Shown here: positions 53,961-63,070 of the stretch, piece after piece
Layout: every line of letters begins with the position of its first letter
How positions within the stretch are numbered: the first letter of the stretch is position 1
Assembly (NCBI RefSeq): GCF_023516615.1
Contig: NZ_JAMGBF010000003.1
Location: 103,425-167,424 of the forward strand
DNA from: Streptomyces panaciradicis
GTDB taxonomy: Bacteria; Actinomycetota; Actinomycetes; Streptomycetales; Streptomycetaceae
Reading direction: 5' to 3'
Length of the DNA stretch: 64,000 bases
Translations under genes and position numbers: made by a program
Notes under the pieces: model-generated
The model's database searches: none
Told to the model about the DNA's origin: nothing
Seen by the model: only the letters and a program-made list of their open reading frames with translations

Positions 53961-53989
53961 ACCGGGGAGGCGCAGCGCGCCTCCCCGGT
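53961..53989 (-). terminator. Terminator downstream of trpA
   Basis: ACCGGGGAGGCGC (53961-53973) pairs perfectly with GCGCCTCCCCGGT (53977-53989) around a 3-base loop. It separates the trp genes from the thiol-protein gene on the same strand. Confidence 0.85.
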
Positions 53990-54045
53990 CCCAGGTCCAC
54001 CCGTTCGAGTGACCGAATGATCCCTTGTGTTCTGTTCCGGACGGA

Positions 54046-54860
54046 TTACGCCTGCCGGCGTACGCCCTGCGCGAGGTCGCCGGCGAGTGCGCGCACGGCC
54101 TCCAGGCCGGCCGCCTCGTCCGGCGCGTCGAGCATCCGCTTGACGAAGGCGGACCCGACGATCACACCGTCGGCGAAGCCGGCCACCTCGGCGGCCTGCT
54201 CGGCGTTGGAGACGCCGAGCCCGACGCAGACGGGCAGGCCGCTGCCGGTGGCGCGGGTGCGGTCGACCAGGTCGTGGGCCTGCGCGCCCACGGACTCGCG
54301 GGTGCCGGTGACGCCCATGAGCGAGGCGGCGTACACGAAGCCGCTGCCGGCCGCGGTGATCTCGGCGAGCCGCGCGTCCTTGCTGCTGGGCGCGACCACG
54401 AAGACCGTGGCGAGGCCGTGCTTCTCGGCGTGCTCCCGCCACAGCGCCGACTCCTGGACGGGCAGGTCGGGCAGGATGCACCCGGCGCCGCCCGCCTCGG
54501 CGAGTTCGGCGGTGAAGCGCTCGACGCCGTAGCGGTCGATGGGGTTCCAGTACGTCATGACCAGGATCGGCTTGCCGGTGGCCTGGTGGGCCTCCCTGAC
54601 CGTGCGCATGACGTGCGCGATCTTGACGCCGCCGCGCAGGGCGATGTCGTCGGCGGTCTGGATGACGGGACCGTCGAGGACGGGGTCGCTGTGCGGCAGG
54701 CCGACCTCGACCACGTCCGCACCGCCGTCGAGGGCGGCCTTGATCGCCTCGATGCCGCCGTCCACGGTCGGGAACCCGGCCGGGAGGTAGGCGATGAGCG
54801 CGGCGCGGCCCTCGGCCTTGGCACCGGCGAGGGTGTCGGACAGCAGCTGGATGTTCCCGC

Positions 54861-54864
<4 letters not shown>
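54046..54864 (-). CDS. trpA: Tryptophan synthase alpha chain
   Basis: A 272-residue TIM-barrel subunit that splits indole-3-glycerol phosphate into indole and glyceraldehyde 3-phosphate. The catalytic Glu is in [17 protein letters not shown] and the catalytic Asp in LPDLPVQES; the phosphate site is in [16 protein letters not shown] and [12 protein letters not shown] at 54864 overlaps the trpB stop (GTGA), so the two subunits are coupled. The long open frame upstream to 56157 belongs to trpB in another frame. A strong terminator follows. Confidence 0.97.
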
Positions 54865-56144
<1,280 letters not shown>

Positions 56145-56224
56145 GACGGAACCTCACGGTGAGTTTGGGAAAAACCTAATCGCCGTGGGGGCGGGGCTTG
56201 TTCGACGGCGAAAGGCCGTCCGTG

Positions 56225-56253
56225 GCGTGTCGCGCAGTTCCCCGCGCCCCTAG
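56225..56253. repeat. Interspersed intergenic repeat common in Streptomyces
   Basis: The core TCGCGCAGTTCCCCGCGCC (read on the plus strand) resembles a short imperfect hairpin sequence that I recall from many intergenic regions of Streptomyces genomes. It covers the 3' end of trpM and forms stems GCGC/GCGC, with an adjoining GCGCCC/GGGCGC hairpin (56244-56260). The call rests on memory of similar sequences, not on a count. Confidence 0.55.
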
Positions 56254-56417
56254 AGGGCGCGCTGCCATCGGCGGCCGTTGACCTGCCCGGGTTCGTCACC
56301 GATGACGTAGCGGACACGGCGGCCGTGCACGCGGCGGGCCGGGGCGCGGCAGCCGCGAGGGCGGCAGCCGCGCGCCAGGCGGGCGTACCGGTCCACGGTC
56401 GTCATGGTGAGAGTCAT
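56250..56417 (-). CDS. trpM: Small arginine-rich protein TrpM
   Basis: A 55-residue open frame between trpC and trpB. Translation gives MTLTMTTVDRYARLARGCRP at the start and DEPGQVNGRRWQRAL at the end, with about a quarter Arg. In S. coelicolor a small gene called trpM lies at this position and affects tryptophan synthesis and differentiation; I assign it by position and size. The frame is bounded upstream by the trpC stop, so ATG 56417 is the first possible ATG, 21 bases after trpC; ATG 56405 (51 residues) is an alternative. The ribosome-binding site is weak (GGTAGG at 9 bases). Confidence 0.72.
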   Translation of the reverse strand: MTLTMTTVDRYARLARGCRPRGCRAPARRVHGRRVRYVIGDEPGQVNGRRWQRAL

Positions 56418-56438
56418 CGCCGTCAGCCTACCGAAGGT

Positions 56439-57248
56439 TCAGCCGCGTCCGTGGCGCAGAGCCGGATGCTCGCCGGCCGCGACCAGATCCGACACCGCGG
56501 TCTTCGGGTCCTTGCCGGTGACCAGGGACTCGCCGACCAGGACGGCGTCGGCGCCGGCGTTGGCGTAGGCGATGAGGTCGTGGGGACCGCGGACGCCGGA
56601 CTCGGCGACCTTGACGAGGTGGTCGGGGATCTCCGGGGCCACCCGCTCGAAGGTGCCGCGGTCGACCTCCAGGGTCTTGAGGTTGCGCGCGTTGACGCCG
56701 ATGATCTTGGCGCCCGCGTCCACCGCCCGCTCGACCTCGTCCTCGTCGTGCACCTCGACGAGCGGGGTGAGGCCGATGGAGACGGCGCGCTCGATGAGGG
56801 ACTCCAGGGCGGGCTGTTCGAGGGCCGCGACGATCAGCAGCGCGAGGTCGGCGCCGTACGCGCGGGCCTCCCAGAGCTGGTACGACGTGACGATGAAGTC
56901 CTTGCGCAGGACCGGGATGTCCACCCGCGCGCGGACGGCCTCGAGGTCGGCCAGCGAGCCGCCGAAGCGGCGCTGTTCGGTGAGGACGGAGATGACGGCC
57001 GCGCCGCCCGCCTCGTAGTCCGCGGCGAGGCCGGCCGGGTCGGCGATCGCGGCCAGCGCGCCCTTGGAGGGGCTGGAGCGCTTGACCTCGCAGATCACCT
57101 TGACGCCGTCGCCCCGCAGGGCGGCCACCCCGTCCTTGGCCGCGGGTGCCTTCGCCGCGCGCTCCTTGAGCTCGTCGAGGCTGACGCGCGCCTGCCGCTC
57201 CGCGAGGTCGGCACGGACTCCGTCGATGATCTCGTCGAGCACACTCAC
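56439..57248 (-). CDS. trpC: Indole-3-glycerol phosphate synthase
   Basis: A 269-residue TIM-barrel enzyme that closes the indole ring in tryptophan synthesis. The catalytic Lys is in [13 protein letters not shown], with [65 protein letters not shown] and [12 protein letters not shown] further on. GTG at 57248 follows GGAAGGGGG by about 8 bases. It is the first gene of the trpC-trpM-trpB-trpA unit. No leader peptide or attenuator was recognised in the 143 bases upstream, where only the octamer CCGGTTGA recurs (57350 and 57384). Confidence 0.97.
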   Translation of the reverse strand: MSVLDEIIDGVRADLAERQARVSLDELKERAAKAPAAKDGVAALRGDGVKVICEVKRSSPSKGALAAIADPAGLAADYEAGGAAVISVLTEQRRFGGSLADLEAVRARVDIPVLRKDFIVTSYQLWEARAYGADLALLIVAALEQPALESLIERAVSIGLTPLVEVHDEDEVERAVDAGAKIIGVNARNLKTLEVDRGTFERVAPEIPDHLVKVAESGVRGPHDLIAYANAGADAVLVGESLVTGKDPKTAVSDLVAAGEHPALRHGRG

Positions 57249-57391
57249 GCGAGCGGCCCCCTTCCAGACGGTTGACAGTTGAAGCTTCGGACCGGCGGAA
57301 ACCCGGTGGTCACTGCGATGGTATCCGCAGCGGGGCGTAGGCCTCGCATCCGGTTGACGCCCGTCCCTCTATCCGGACGCCCACCGGTTGA

Positions 57392-57838
57392 TCAAGGACG
57401 CAGCCAGCCACCGAACGGCAGGTTCCGGACAACGGTGAAGACCAGCAGCAACGCCCCCAGCGCCCACAGGTGCGCCGGCCCGAGGGTGAGCCGCGGCGGG
57501 CGCCCGCGCGCCGTGCGCACCACCCATACGGTCCACAGGACGGCGAAGAGCGGGTAGCCGACGGTGGCCAGGGCGTTGTCGTGCAGCGCCGCCGCGAGGT
57601 CCCCGTGGACGAAGGCGTGCGCGCTGCGCAGGCCGCCGCAGCCGGGGCAGTACAGGCCGGTGACCGCGTAGAGGGGGCAGACGGGGTAGTGGCCGGACTC
57701 GTTGGGGTTCACCGCGCCCACGTAGGCGAAGGCCCCGGCGACGGCCGCCATGATCCCGGCGGGCACGGCGAGGCGCGCGACCGGCGATCCGGTGCGGGAC
57801 GGTGTGACGGTCTGGCTCTCGGCGTTCACGTCTCGCAT
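57392..57838 (-). CDS. DUF2752 membrane protein
   Basis: A 148-residue membrane protein with the DUF2752 hallmark CPLYAVTGLYCPGCGGLRSAHAFVHGDLAAALHDN, whose cysteine-rich turn sits between membrane segments 1 and 2. A third and fourth hydrophobic stretch follow. The function is unknown. The gene is a regular neighbour of trpC in Actinobacteria, together with the next two small membrane proteins, though a direct role in tryptophan metabolism has not been shown. ATG 57838 was chosen as the start of MRDVNAESQTVTPSRTG; the longer frame to 58354 crosses another gene. Confidence 0.85.
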   Translation of the reverse strand: MRDVNAESQTVTPSRTGSPVARLAVPAGIMAAVAGAFAYVGAVNPNESGHYPVCPLYAVTGLYCPGCGGLRSAHAFVHGDLAAALHDNALATVGYPLFAVLWTVWVVRTARGRPPRLTLGPAHLWALGALLLVFTVVRNLPFGGWLRP

Positions 57839-57868
57839 TCTCCCCCCGTCGGGCCGCCACGCACGCGT

Positions 57869-57898
57869 GAGGGGCGATCCGGATGCGGATCGCCCCTC
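57869..57898 (-). terminator. Terminator after the HGxxPAAW-family gene
   Basis: GAGGGGCGATCCG (57869-57881) pairs perfectly with CGGATCGCCCCTC (57886-57898) around loop GATG. It isolates the 57928 gene from DUF2752 on the minus strand. Confidence 0.85.
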
Positions 57899-57927
57899 CG
57901 TGGGTCCGGTGGACGGACTCGCGCGCG

Positions 57928-58185
57928 TCAGCCCTTCGCGGCCGCGGTGGCCTGGCTGGCGGCCAGCTCCTCCTGGAACTTCGCGTGGGTGTCCTTGGGC
58001 TGGCCGAGGCCCATCGCGCTCATGACCCAGCCGACGACGCCGCCGATCACCACGAGCGCCATGCCGGCCCAGAAGCCCACGGGCTGAGCCATCACCATGA
58101 AGGCACCCGAAACGCAGAAACCGATGAAGGCGATGATGACACCGGTCCAGGCGGCCGGGGTGTGACCGTGGCTGCTGCCCGCCAT
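57928..58185 (-). CDS. HGxxPAAW-family small membrane protein
   Basis: An 85-residue protein with the motif HGHTPAAWTGV near residues 6-16, two membrane segments (VIIAFIGFCVSGAFMVMA and MALVVIGGVVGWVMSAMG) and a polar C-terminal helix (THAKFQEELAASQ). The family is confined, as far as I know, to Actinobacteria and usually sits in the trp region; the role is unknown. GAGGAG lies 6 bases before ATG 58185, which is clearly better than the longer frame start at 58254. It has its own terminator. Confidence 0.85.
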   Translation of the reverse strand: MAGSSHGHTPAAWTGVIIAFIGFCVSGAFMVMAQPVGFWAGMALVVIGGVVGWVMSAMGLGQPKDTHAKFQEELAASQATAAAKG

Positions 58186-58244
58186 GACTTGCTCCTCGTT
58201 GCTGTTTACGTGTCTGAGCCGGATGCTCCACCTCATTGTCCCGC

Positions 58245-58262
58245 ACGCGCACACGTGCGCGT
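58245..58262 (-). terminator. Hairpin downstream of the TIGR02234 gene
   Basis: ACGCGCA pairs with TGCGCGT around CACG, located about 50 bases past the stop of the gene at 58312 on the minus strand. A weak terminator is likely. Confidence 0.45.
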
Positions 58263-58311
58263 CTCGGGGGTGGCCCCAGCGGGGTCGGCCCCGCGGGGCG
58301 TGCGGGGAACG

Positions 58312-58956
58312 CTACGCCCCCGTGGGGTCCTCGCCGCGGTCCAGCGCCTTCCACAGTTCCTCGGGCCGGTCGGGGTCGACGCCCTTGGCGGCCGTCCGGC
58401 GCGGGCGGGGCGCGCCGCCGCGCTCGTAGCGGCCGGACATCGCCGGCCAGTGGCGCCCGTAGCGCAGGGCCAGCAGCCCGGCCAGCAGGATCAGCGCGCC
58501 GCCGACGACCGCGACGTAGGGCCAGGCGGTGTGGGAGAGGGCGTGCACGGTCGCCGAGGTGTCGCCGGCGGCCCGCGCGGCCTCCTCGTCGAGCGCGGAG
58601 CTGTCGGAGACGCCCAGCAGGGCGGCGGCGACGGTGCCCGCGCCGCAGAGCGCGAGCAGGGCCGCGACCAGCGCGCGGCCGGCCCCGCGGACGGCGAAGA
58701 CGGCGACCAGCGCGGCGAGGCCCACTATGGCGAGCGCCGCGGGGACGCCGGTGACGTCGCTGCCCTTGGCGGTCAGCGAGAAGGGGGCGCCGGCCACGGT
58801 CGCGGTGCCCTCCGCCCAGCGCTGCCGGGTGGCCAGCAGCGTCACGGCCGCGCCGAGCGCGCCGGCGGACAGGGCCACGGCGAGGGAGACGCGGCCGGCC
58901 CGGGCGGGCCCTGCGGCTTGGGAACGGGGGTGCGGTACGGCAGTCACGTACTCCAC
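58312..58956 (-). CDS. Trp-region conserved membrane protein (TIGR02234)
   Basis: A 214-residue protein with four membrane segments and a conserved sequence after the first, LLATRQRWAEGTATV (typical of TIGR02234, the tryptophan-associated transmembrane protein). The C-terminal cytoplasmic tail contains DRPEELWKALDRGEDPT, also typical. The function is unknown; the gene is conserved between trpE and trpC in Actinobacteria. GTG 58956 is taken as the start; GTG 58947 and an ATG at 58998 are possible. Here it is separated from trpE by a divergent secreted protease gene, unlike the usual arrangement. Confidence 0.82.
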   Translation of the reverse strand: MEYVTAVPHPRSQAAGPARAGRVSLAVALSAGALGAAVTLLATRQRWAEGTATVAGAPFSLTAKGSDVTGVPAALAIVGLAALVAVFAVRGAGRALVAALLALCGAGTVAAALLGVSDSSALDEEAARAAGDTSATVHALSHTAWPYVAVVGGALILLAGLLALRYGRHWPAMSGRYERGGAPRPRRTAAKGVDPDRPEELWKALDRGEDPTGA

Positions 58957-59092
58957 TATCGCCTGCCTTCGGCCGGACGCGTCACCCGGGGCTGTCAACC
59001 CATGGCCGGATCACGGTTTCGCCATGGACACCTCAGGCAGGTCACATGGCACGCCCAGGAAGGGCAAAGGATGGTCACGGCTTCAACGATCT

Positions 59093-59127
59093 TCTTGTTG
59101 ACGTGTTCCAGCCACATCTAGGTTCAC
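59093..59127 (+). promoter_or_regulatory. Promoter-like motif upstream of the S53-type protease
   Basis: TTGACG (59098-59103) overlaps GTGTTCC, followed by ACATCT and TAGGTTCAC (59119-59127). The same ordered words occur at 33181-33229 before the polysaccharide synthase unit. TAGGTT is a likely -10 box about 90 bases before the start codon. The 15-base spacing from TTGACG is short for a standard housekeeping promoter. Confidence 0.45.
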
Positions 59128-59200
59128 GCCGGTCCGCGGCGAACCCGCTCGCGGACCGATCGGCGCACCCGCATGTCTCCCCATGGTTCACCAGCCTCTC

Positions 59201-59205
59201 GGAGG
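59201..59205 (+). promoter_or_regulatory. Ribosome-binding site that fixes a TTG start
   Basis: GGAGG lies 7 bases before TTG 59213. The upstream in-frame ATG at 59183 has no such site, so the rarer TTG codon is the probable start. Confidence 0.75.
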
Positions 59206-59212
59206 AAGTACG

Positions 59213-60424
59213 TTGCGCAGAACCGTTTCATCCATGGTCGTGGCCACCCTGTCCACCGCCGCACTCGCCCTGGCCGCCCCCTCCGGCCTGGCCGCGACCC
59301 CGGCGTCCCACGGCGTCACCGTCGCCCACGCGTGCGCGACTCCCAGCCAGAAGAACGTGATGGCCTGCAACGCCCTGAAGGTCACCGCGGGCACCCCGAG
59401 GTCCGCCCACGCGGAGAGCGACCTGACGGCCGCCGCCGCACCCTCCGGCTACGGCCCCGCGTCGCTCCAGGCGGCGTACAACCTGCCGTCGGCGAGCGGT
59501 GGTTCGGGCCAGACCGTGGCGATCGTCGACGCCTACGACGACCCGAACGCCGAGGCCGACCTCGCCACCTACCGCTCGCAGTACGGGCTTTCGGCCTGCA
59601 CCACGGCCAACGGCTGCTTCAGGAAGGTCGACCAGAGCGGCGGCACGAGCTATCCGCGCGGCGACTCAGGCTGGGCCGAGGAGGAGTCCCTCGACCTCGA
59701 CATGGTCAGCGCGGCCTGCCCCAACTGCAAGATCCTGCTGGTGGAGGCCAGTTCGGCGTCCATGACCAACCTCGGCACGGCCGTGAACACCGCGGTCCGG
59801 CTCGGCGCCAAGTTCGTCTCCAACAGCTACGGCGGCTCCGAGTCCGCCAGCGACACGACGTACGACTCCAGCTACTTCAACCACCCGGGCGTCGCCATCA
59901 CCGTCTCCTCCGGCGACAACGGCTACGGCGTGGAGTACCCCGCCTCCTCCCGGTACGTGACGGCGGTGGGCGGCACCTCGCTGAAGACCGCGTCGAACTC
60001 CCGCGGCTGGACGGACACGGTGTGGAGCGGGGCCGGCTCCGGCTGCTCCGGCTACGACGCCAAGCCCACCTGGCAGACCGACGGCGGCTGCGCCGAGCGG
60101 ACCGTCGCCGACGTCTCCGCGGTCGCCGACCCCAACACCGGCGTCGCGGTGTACGACAGCTACCGGCAGGCCACCGGCTGGATGGTCTTCGGCGGCACCA
60201 GCGCCTCGGCCCCGCTGATCGCGGCGACCTACGCGCTGGCGGGCGCCCCGTCCGCCGGCTCCACCCCCGCGTCGTTCCCCTACGCCCACACCTCGGCGCT
60301 GTACGACGTGACCAGCGGCTCCAACGGCAGCTGCGGCGGCACCTACCTGTGCACCGGCACCACCGGCTACGACGGGCCGTCCGGCCTCGGCGTGCCGAAC
60401 GGGACCGCCGCCTTCACCGGCTGA
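59213..60424 (+). CDS. Secreted serine protease, sedolisin (S53)-like
   Basis: A 403-residue exported protease. TTG 59213 gives a Sec signal (RRTVSSMVVATLSTAALALAAPSGLA). The catalytic domain has the sedolisin Glu and Asp in GWAEEESLDLDMVSAACPNC, the oxyanion Asp in VSSGDNGYG and the nucleophile Ser in FGGTSASAPLIAATYAL. Only about 75 residues separate the signal from the domain, so the large pro-kumamolisin domain of classic S53 enzymes is missing. Several Cys pairs suggest disulfides. It stands alone, pointing opposite to the surrounding trp and his genes, and ends 6 bases before the converging trpE. Confidence 0.88.
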   Translation: MRRTVSSMVVATLSTAALALAAPSGLAATPASHGVTVAHACATPSQKNVMACNALKVTAGTPRSAHAESDLTAAAAPSGYGPASLQAAYNLPSASGGSGQTVAIVDAYDDPNAEADLATYRSQYGLSACTTANGCFRKVDQSGGTSYPRGDSGWAEEESLDLDMVSAACPNCKILLVEASSASMTNLGTAVNTAVRLGAKFVSNSYGGSESASDTTYDSSYFNHPGVAITVSSGDNGYGVEYPASSRYVTAVGGTSLKTASNSRGWTDTVWSGAGSGCSGYDAKPTWQTDGGCAERTVADVSAVADPNTGVAVYDSYRQATGWMVFGGTSASAPLIAATYALAGAPSAGSTPASFPYAHTSALYDVTSGSNGSCGGTYLCTGTTGYDGPSGLGVPNGTAAFTG

Positions 60425-60430
60425 ACGGCC

Positions 60431-61909
60431 CTACCCGCCCAGCCTGTTCGCGGTGTGCACGGCGCGGAGGACCGCGGCCGCCTTGTTGCGGCACTCCTGG
60501 TCCTCCGCGACCGGGTCGGAGTCGGCCACGATGCCGGCTCCGGCCTGCACGTACGCGGTGCCGTCCCGCAGCAGGGCCGTACGGATGGCGATGGCGGTGT
60601 CGGAGTCGCCCGCGAAGTCCAGGTAGCCGACGCAGCCGCCGTACAACCCGCGCCGGGACGGCTCCAGTTCGTCGATGATCTGCATCGCGCGGGGCTTGGG
60701 GGCACCCGAGAGGGTGCCCGCCGGGAAGCACGCCGTCAGCACGTCGAAGGCGGTGTGGCCCGCGGCGACCCTGCCGGTGACGGTCGAGACGATGTGCATC
60801 ACGTGCGAGTACCGCTCGACCGACATGAAGTCGACCACCTCGACGGAGCCCGGCTCGCAGACCCGCCCCAGGTCGTTGCGGCCGAGGTCGACCAGCATCA
60901 GGTGCTCGGCGCGCTCCTTGGGGTCGGCGAGCAGCTCGTCGGCGAGGGCCTGGTCCTCCTGCGGGGTGGCCCCGCGGTGCCGGGTGCCGGCGATCGGATG
61001 GACCATGGCGCGTCCGGCCTCGACCTTGACCAGGGCCTCGGGGGACGAGCCGACGATGTCGAAGCCGTCGAAGCGGAACAGGTACATGTACGGGGAGGGG
61101 TTGGTCGCCCGCAGGACCCGGTAGACGTCCAACGCGCTCGCCGTGCACGGCGTTTCGAAGCGCTGCGAGGGGACGACCTGGAAGGCCTCGCCCGCGCGGA
61201 TGCGCTCCTTGATGTCCTCGACCGCGTCCTGGAAGTCGGGACCGCCCCACAGGGCCGTGTACGCGGGGAGTTCGGAGGGCGGCAGCACGGCGGGCGGCTG
61301 CGGGACGGCCCGGGACAGGTCCGCCTCCATCGCGTCCAGCCGGGCCACGGCGTCCGCGTGGGCCTCGTCCACACCCGTGTCGAGGTCGTTGTGGTTGATC
61401 GCGTTGGCGATCAGCAGGACCGAGCCCTCCCAGTGGTCCATCACGGCGAGGTCGCTGGTGAGCAGCATGGTCAGCTCGGGCAGCTTCAGGTCGTCGCGCT
61501 CGCCGGGGCCGATCCGCTCCAGGCGGCGCACGATGTCGTAGCCGAGGTAGCCGACCATGCCGCCGGTGAAGGGCGGCAGGTCCTCCTGGTGCGGGGTGTG
61601 CAGCGCCTCGATGGTGGCGCGCAGGGCGGCGAGCGGGTCGCCGTCGACGGGGACGCCGACGGGCGGGGTGCCCAGCCAGTGGGCCTGCCCGTCGCGCGCG
61701 GTGAGGGTGGCGGACGAGCGGACGCCGACGAAGGAGTAGCGGGACCAGGAGCGGCCGTTCTCGGCGGACTCCAGCAGGAAGGTGCCGGGCCGCTCGGCGG
61801 CGAGCTTGCGGTAGAGCGCGACCGGGGTGTCGCCGTCGGCGAGGAGCTTGCGCGTGACCGGGATGACACGGCGGTCGGCGGCGAGCTTGCGGAAGGTCTC
61901 GAGGTCCAT
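60431..61909 (-). CDS. trpE: Anthranilate synthase component I
   Basis: A 492-residue enzyme that turns chorismate and ammonia into anthranilate, the first step of tryptophan synthesis. The N-terminal feedback element [18 protein letters not shown] contains the ESxxxGRYS-type tryptophan-binding site. The catalytic domain has [66 protein letters not shown] and [14 protein letters not shown] 61909 begins 11 bases after hisI, so the two are co-transcribed. The glutaminase partner trpG is not in the window. Confidence 0.97.
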   Translation of the reverse strand: MDLETFRKLAADRRVIPVTRKLLADGDTPVALYRKLAAERPGTFLLESAENGRSWSRYSFVGVRSSATLTARDGQAHWLGTPPVGVPVDGDPLAALRATIEALHTPHQEDLPPFTGGMVGYLGYDIVRRLERIGPGERDDLKLPELTMLLTSDLAVMDHWEGSVLLIANAINHNDLDTGVDEAHADAVARLDAMEADLSRAVPQPPAVLPPSELPAYTALWGGPDFQDAVEDIKERIRAGEAFQVVPSQRFETPCTASALDVYRVLRATNPSPYMYLFRFDGFDIVGSSPEALVKVEAGRAMVHPIAGTRHRGATPQEDQALADELLADPKERAEHLMLVDLGRNDLGRVCEPGSVEVVDFMSVERYSHVMHIVSTVTGRVAAGHTAFDVLTACFPAGTLSGAPKPRAMQIIDELEPSRRGLYGGCVGYLDFAGDSDTAIAIRTALLRDGTAYVQAGAGIVADSDPVAEDQECRNKAAAVLRAVHTANRLGG

Positions 61910-61920
61910 GGCGGATGACC

Positions 61921-62313
61921 TTACTGACCCGGGGCCGGGACACCGGAGTCGGCGCCCTCGAGGAGGACGTCCGCGTCGAAGCAGGTGCGGGCGCCGGTGT
62001 GGCAGGCGGCGCCGACCTGGTCGACCTTGACCAGCACGGTGTCGGCGTCGCAGTCCAGGGCGACCGACTTGACCCACTGGAAGTGCCCGGAGGTGTCGCC
62101 CTTCACCCAGTACTCCCGGCGGCTGCGGGACCAGTAGGTGCAGCGGCCGGTGGTGAGGGTGCGGTGCAGCGCCTCGTCGTCCATCCAGCCGAGCATCAGC
62201 ACCTCACCGGTGTCGTACTGCTGGGCGATGGCGGGGAGGAGGCCGTCGGGGCTGCGCTTCAGGCGCGCGGCGATCTCCGGGTCGAGGGGGCTGGGCGGGG
62301 GCGTACCGGTCAT
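61921..62313 (-). CDS. hisI: Phosphoribosyl-AMP cyclohydrolase
   Basis: A 130-residue zinc enzyme of histidine synthesis that opens the adenine ring of phosphoribosyl-AMP. Motifs are [35 protein letters not shown], the metal site DCDAD and the cysteines CHTGARTC. It lacks the HisE domain fused to it in some bacteria. ATG 62313 is the family start; longer in-frame extension to 62697 overlaps the divergent gene. It is directly followed by trpE. Confidence 0.96.
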   Translation of the reverse strand: MTGTPPPSPLDPEIAARLKRSPDGLLPAIAQQYDTGEVLMLGWMDDEALHRTLTTGRCTYWSRSRREYWVKGDTSGHFQWVKSVALDCDADTVLVKVDQVGAACHTGARTCFDADVLLEGADSGVPAPGQ

Positions 62314-62395
62314 GAGGCCATTGTGCCGTGCGCCACGGACAGTGACGGCGTGGTGTCCACTACGCGGACCCGTCGTCCGGTCGTAGGCTGGCGGC

Positions 62396-63031
62396 ATGTC
62401 GACTTTCGCCAAGCGTGAACGACTTCTTCTCGCCGACCTGTTGGAGGCGGAGGGCCCGGACGCCCCGACCCTCTGCGAGGGCTGGCGCACCCGTGACCTC
62501 GCCGCGCACGTGGTGGTGCGCGAACGCCGCCCGGACGCCGCCGGCGGCATCCTGATCAAGCAGCTCGCGCCCCGCCTGGAGCGGGTGATGGCGGAGTTCG
62601 CCGCGAAGCCGTACGAGGAGCTGATCCAGCTCATCCGCACCGGGCCGCCGCGCTTCTCGCCGTTCCAGCTCAAGCAGGTCGACGAGATGTCGAACACGGT
62701 CGAGTTCTACGTCCACACCGAGGACGTCCGCCGGGCACAGCCGGACTGGACGCCGCGCGAGCTCGACCAGGTCTTCCAGGACGCCCTGTGGTCGCGGCTG
62801 GAGCGCACCGCCCGTCTGATGGGCCGCAACATCCCCACCGGGCTGGTGCTGCGCCGGCCCGACGGGCAGACGGTGGTCGCGCACCGCGGCACGCCGGTGG
62901 TGACGGCGACCGGGGAGCCGTCGGAGCTGCTGCTGTTCTCCATGGGGCGGCAGAGCACCGCCACGGTGGAGCTGGACGGCGACAAGGACGCCATCAGCAA
63001 GCTGCACGAGGCCAAGCAGCTCGGCCTCTGA
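62396..63031 (+). CDS. TIGR03085-family metal-binding protein (mycothiol-dependent maleylpyruvate isomerase-like)
   Basis: A 211-residue protein of the DinB/MDMPI-type fold. It begins [46 protein letters not shown], the typical opening of TIGR03085, with His in AAHVVVRE and [15 protein letters not shown] as probable metal ligands. Members of the wider superfamily use mycothiol for transfer or isomerisation; the exact reaction of this subgroup is unknown. ATG 62396 is 82 bases from the divergent hisI start, so the short gap holds both promoters. Confidence 0.85.
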   Translation: MSTFAKRERLLLADLLEAEGPDAPTLCEGWRTRDLAAHVVVRERRPDAAGGILIKQLAPRLERVMAEFAAKPYEELIQLIRTGPPRFSPFQLKQVDEMSNTVEFYVHTEDVRRAQPDWTPRELDQVFQDALWSRLERTARLMGRNIPTGLVLRRPDGQTVVAHRGTPVVTATGEPSELLLFSMGRQSTATVELDGDKDAISKLHEAKQLGL

Positions 63032-63070
63032 GCCGGTCCGCTCACCGGATCGGCATCCGAGCCGGTCCGG

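Noticed and set aside
57350..57391. Octamer CCGGTTGA repeated 34 bases apart upstream of trpC
   Set aside because: Short, partly at the end of the DUF2752 gene, and without symmetry; likely chance.
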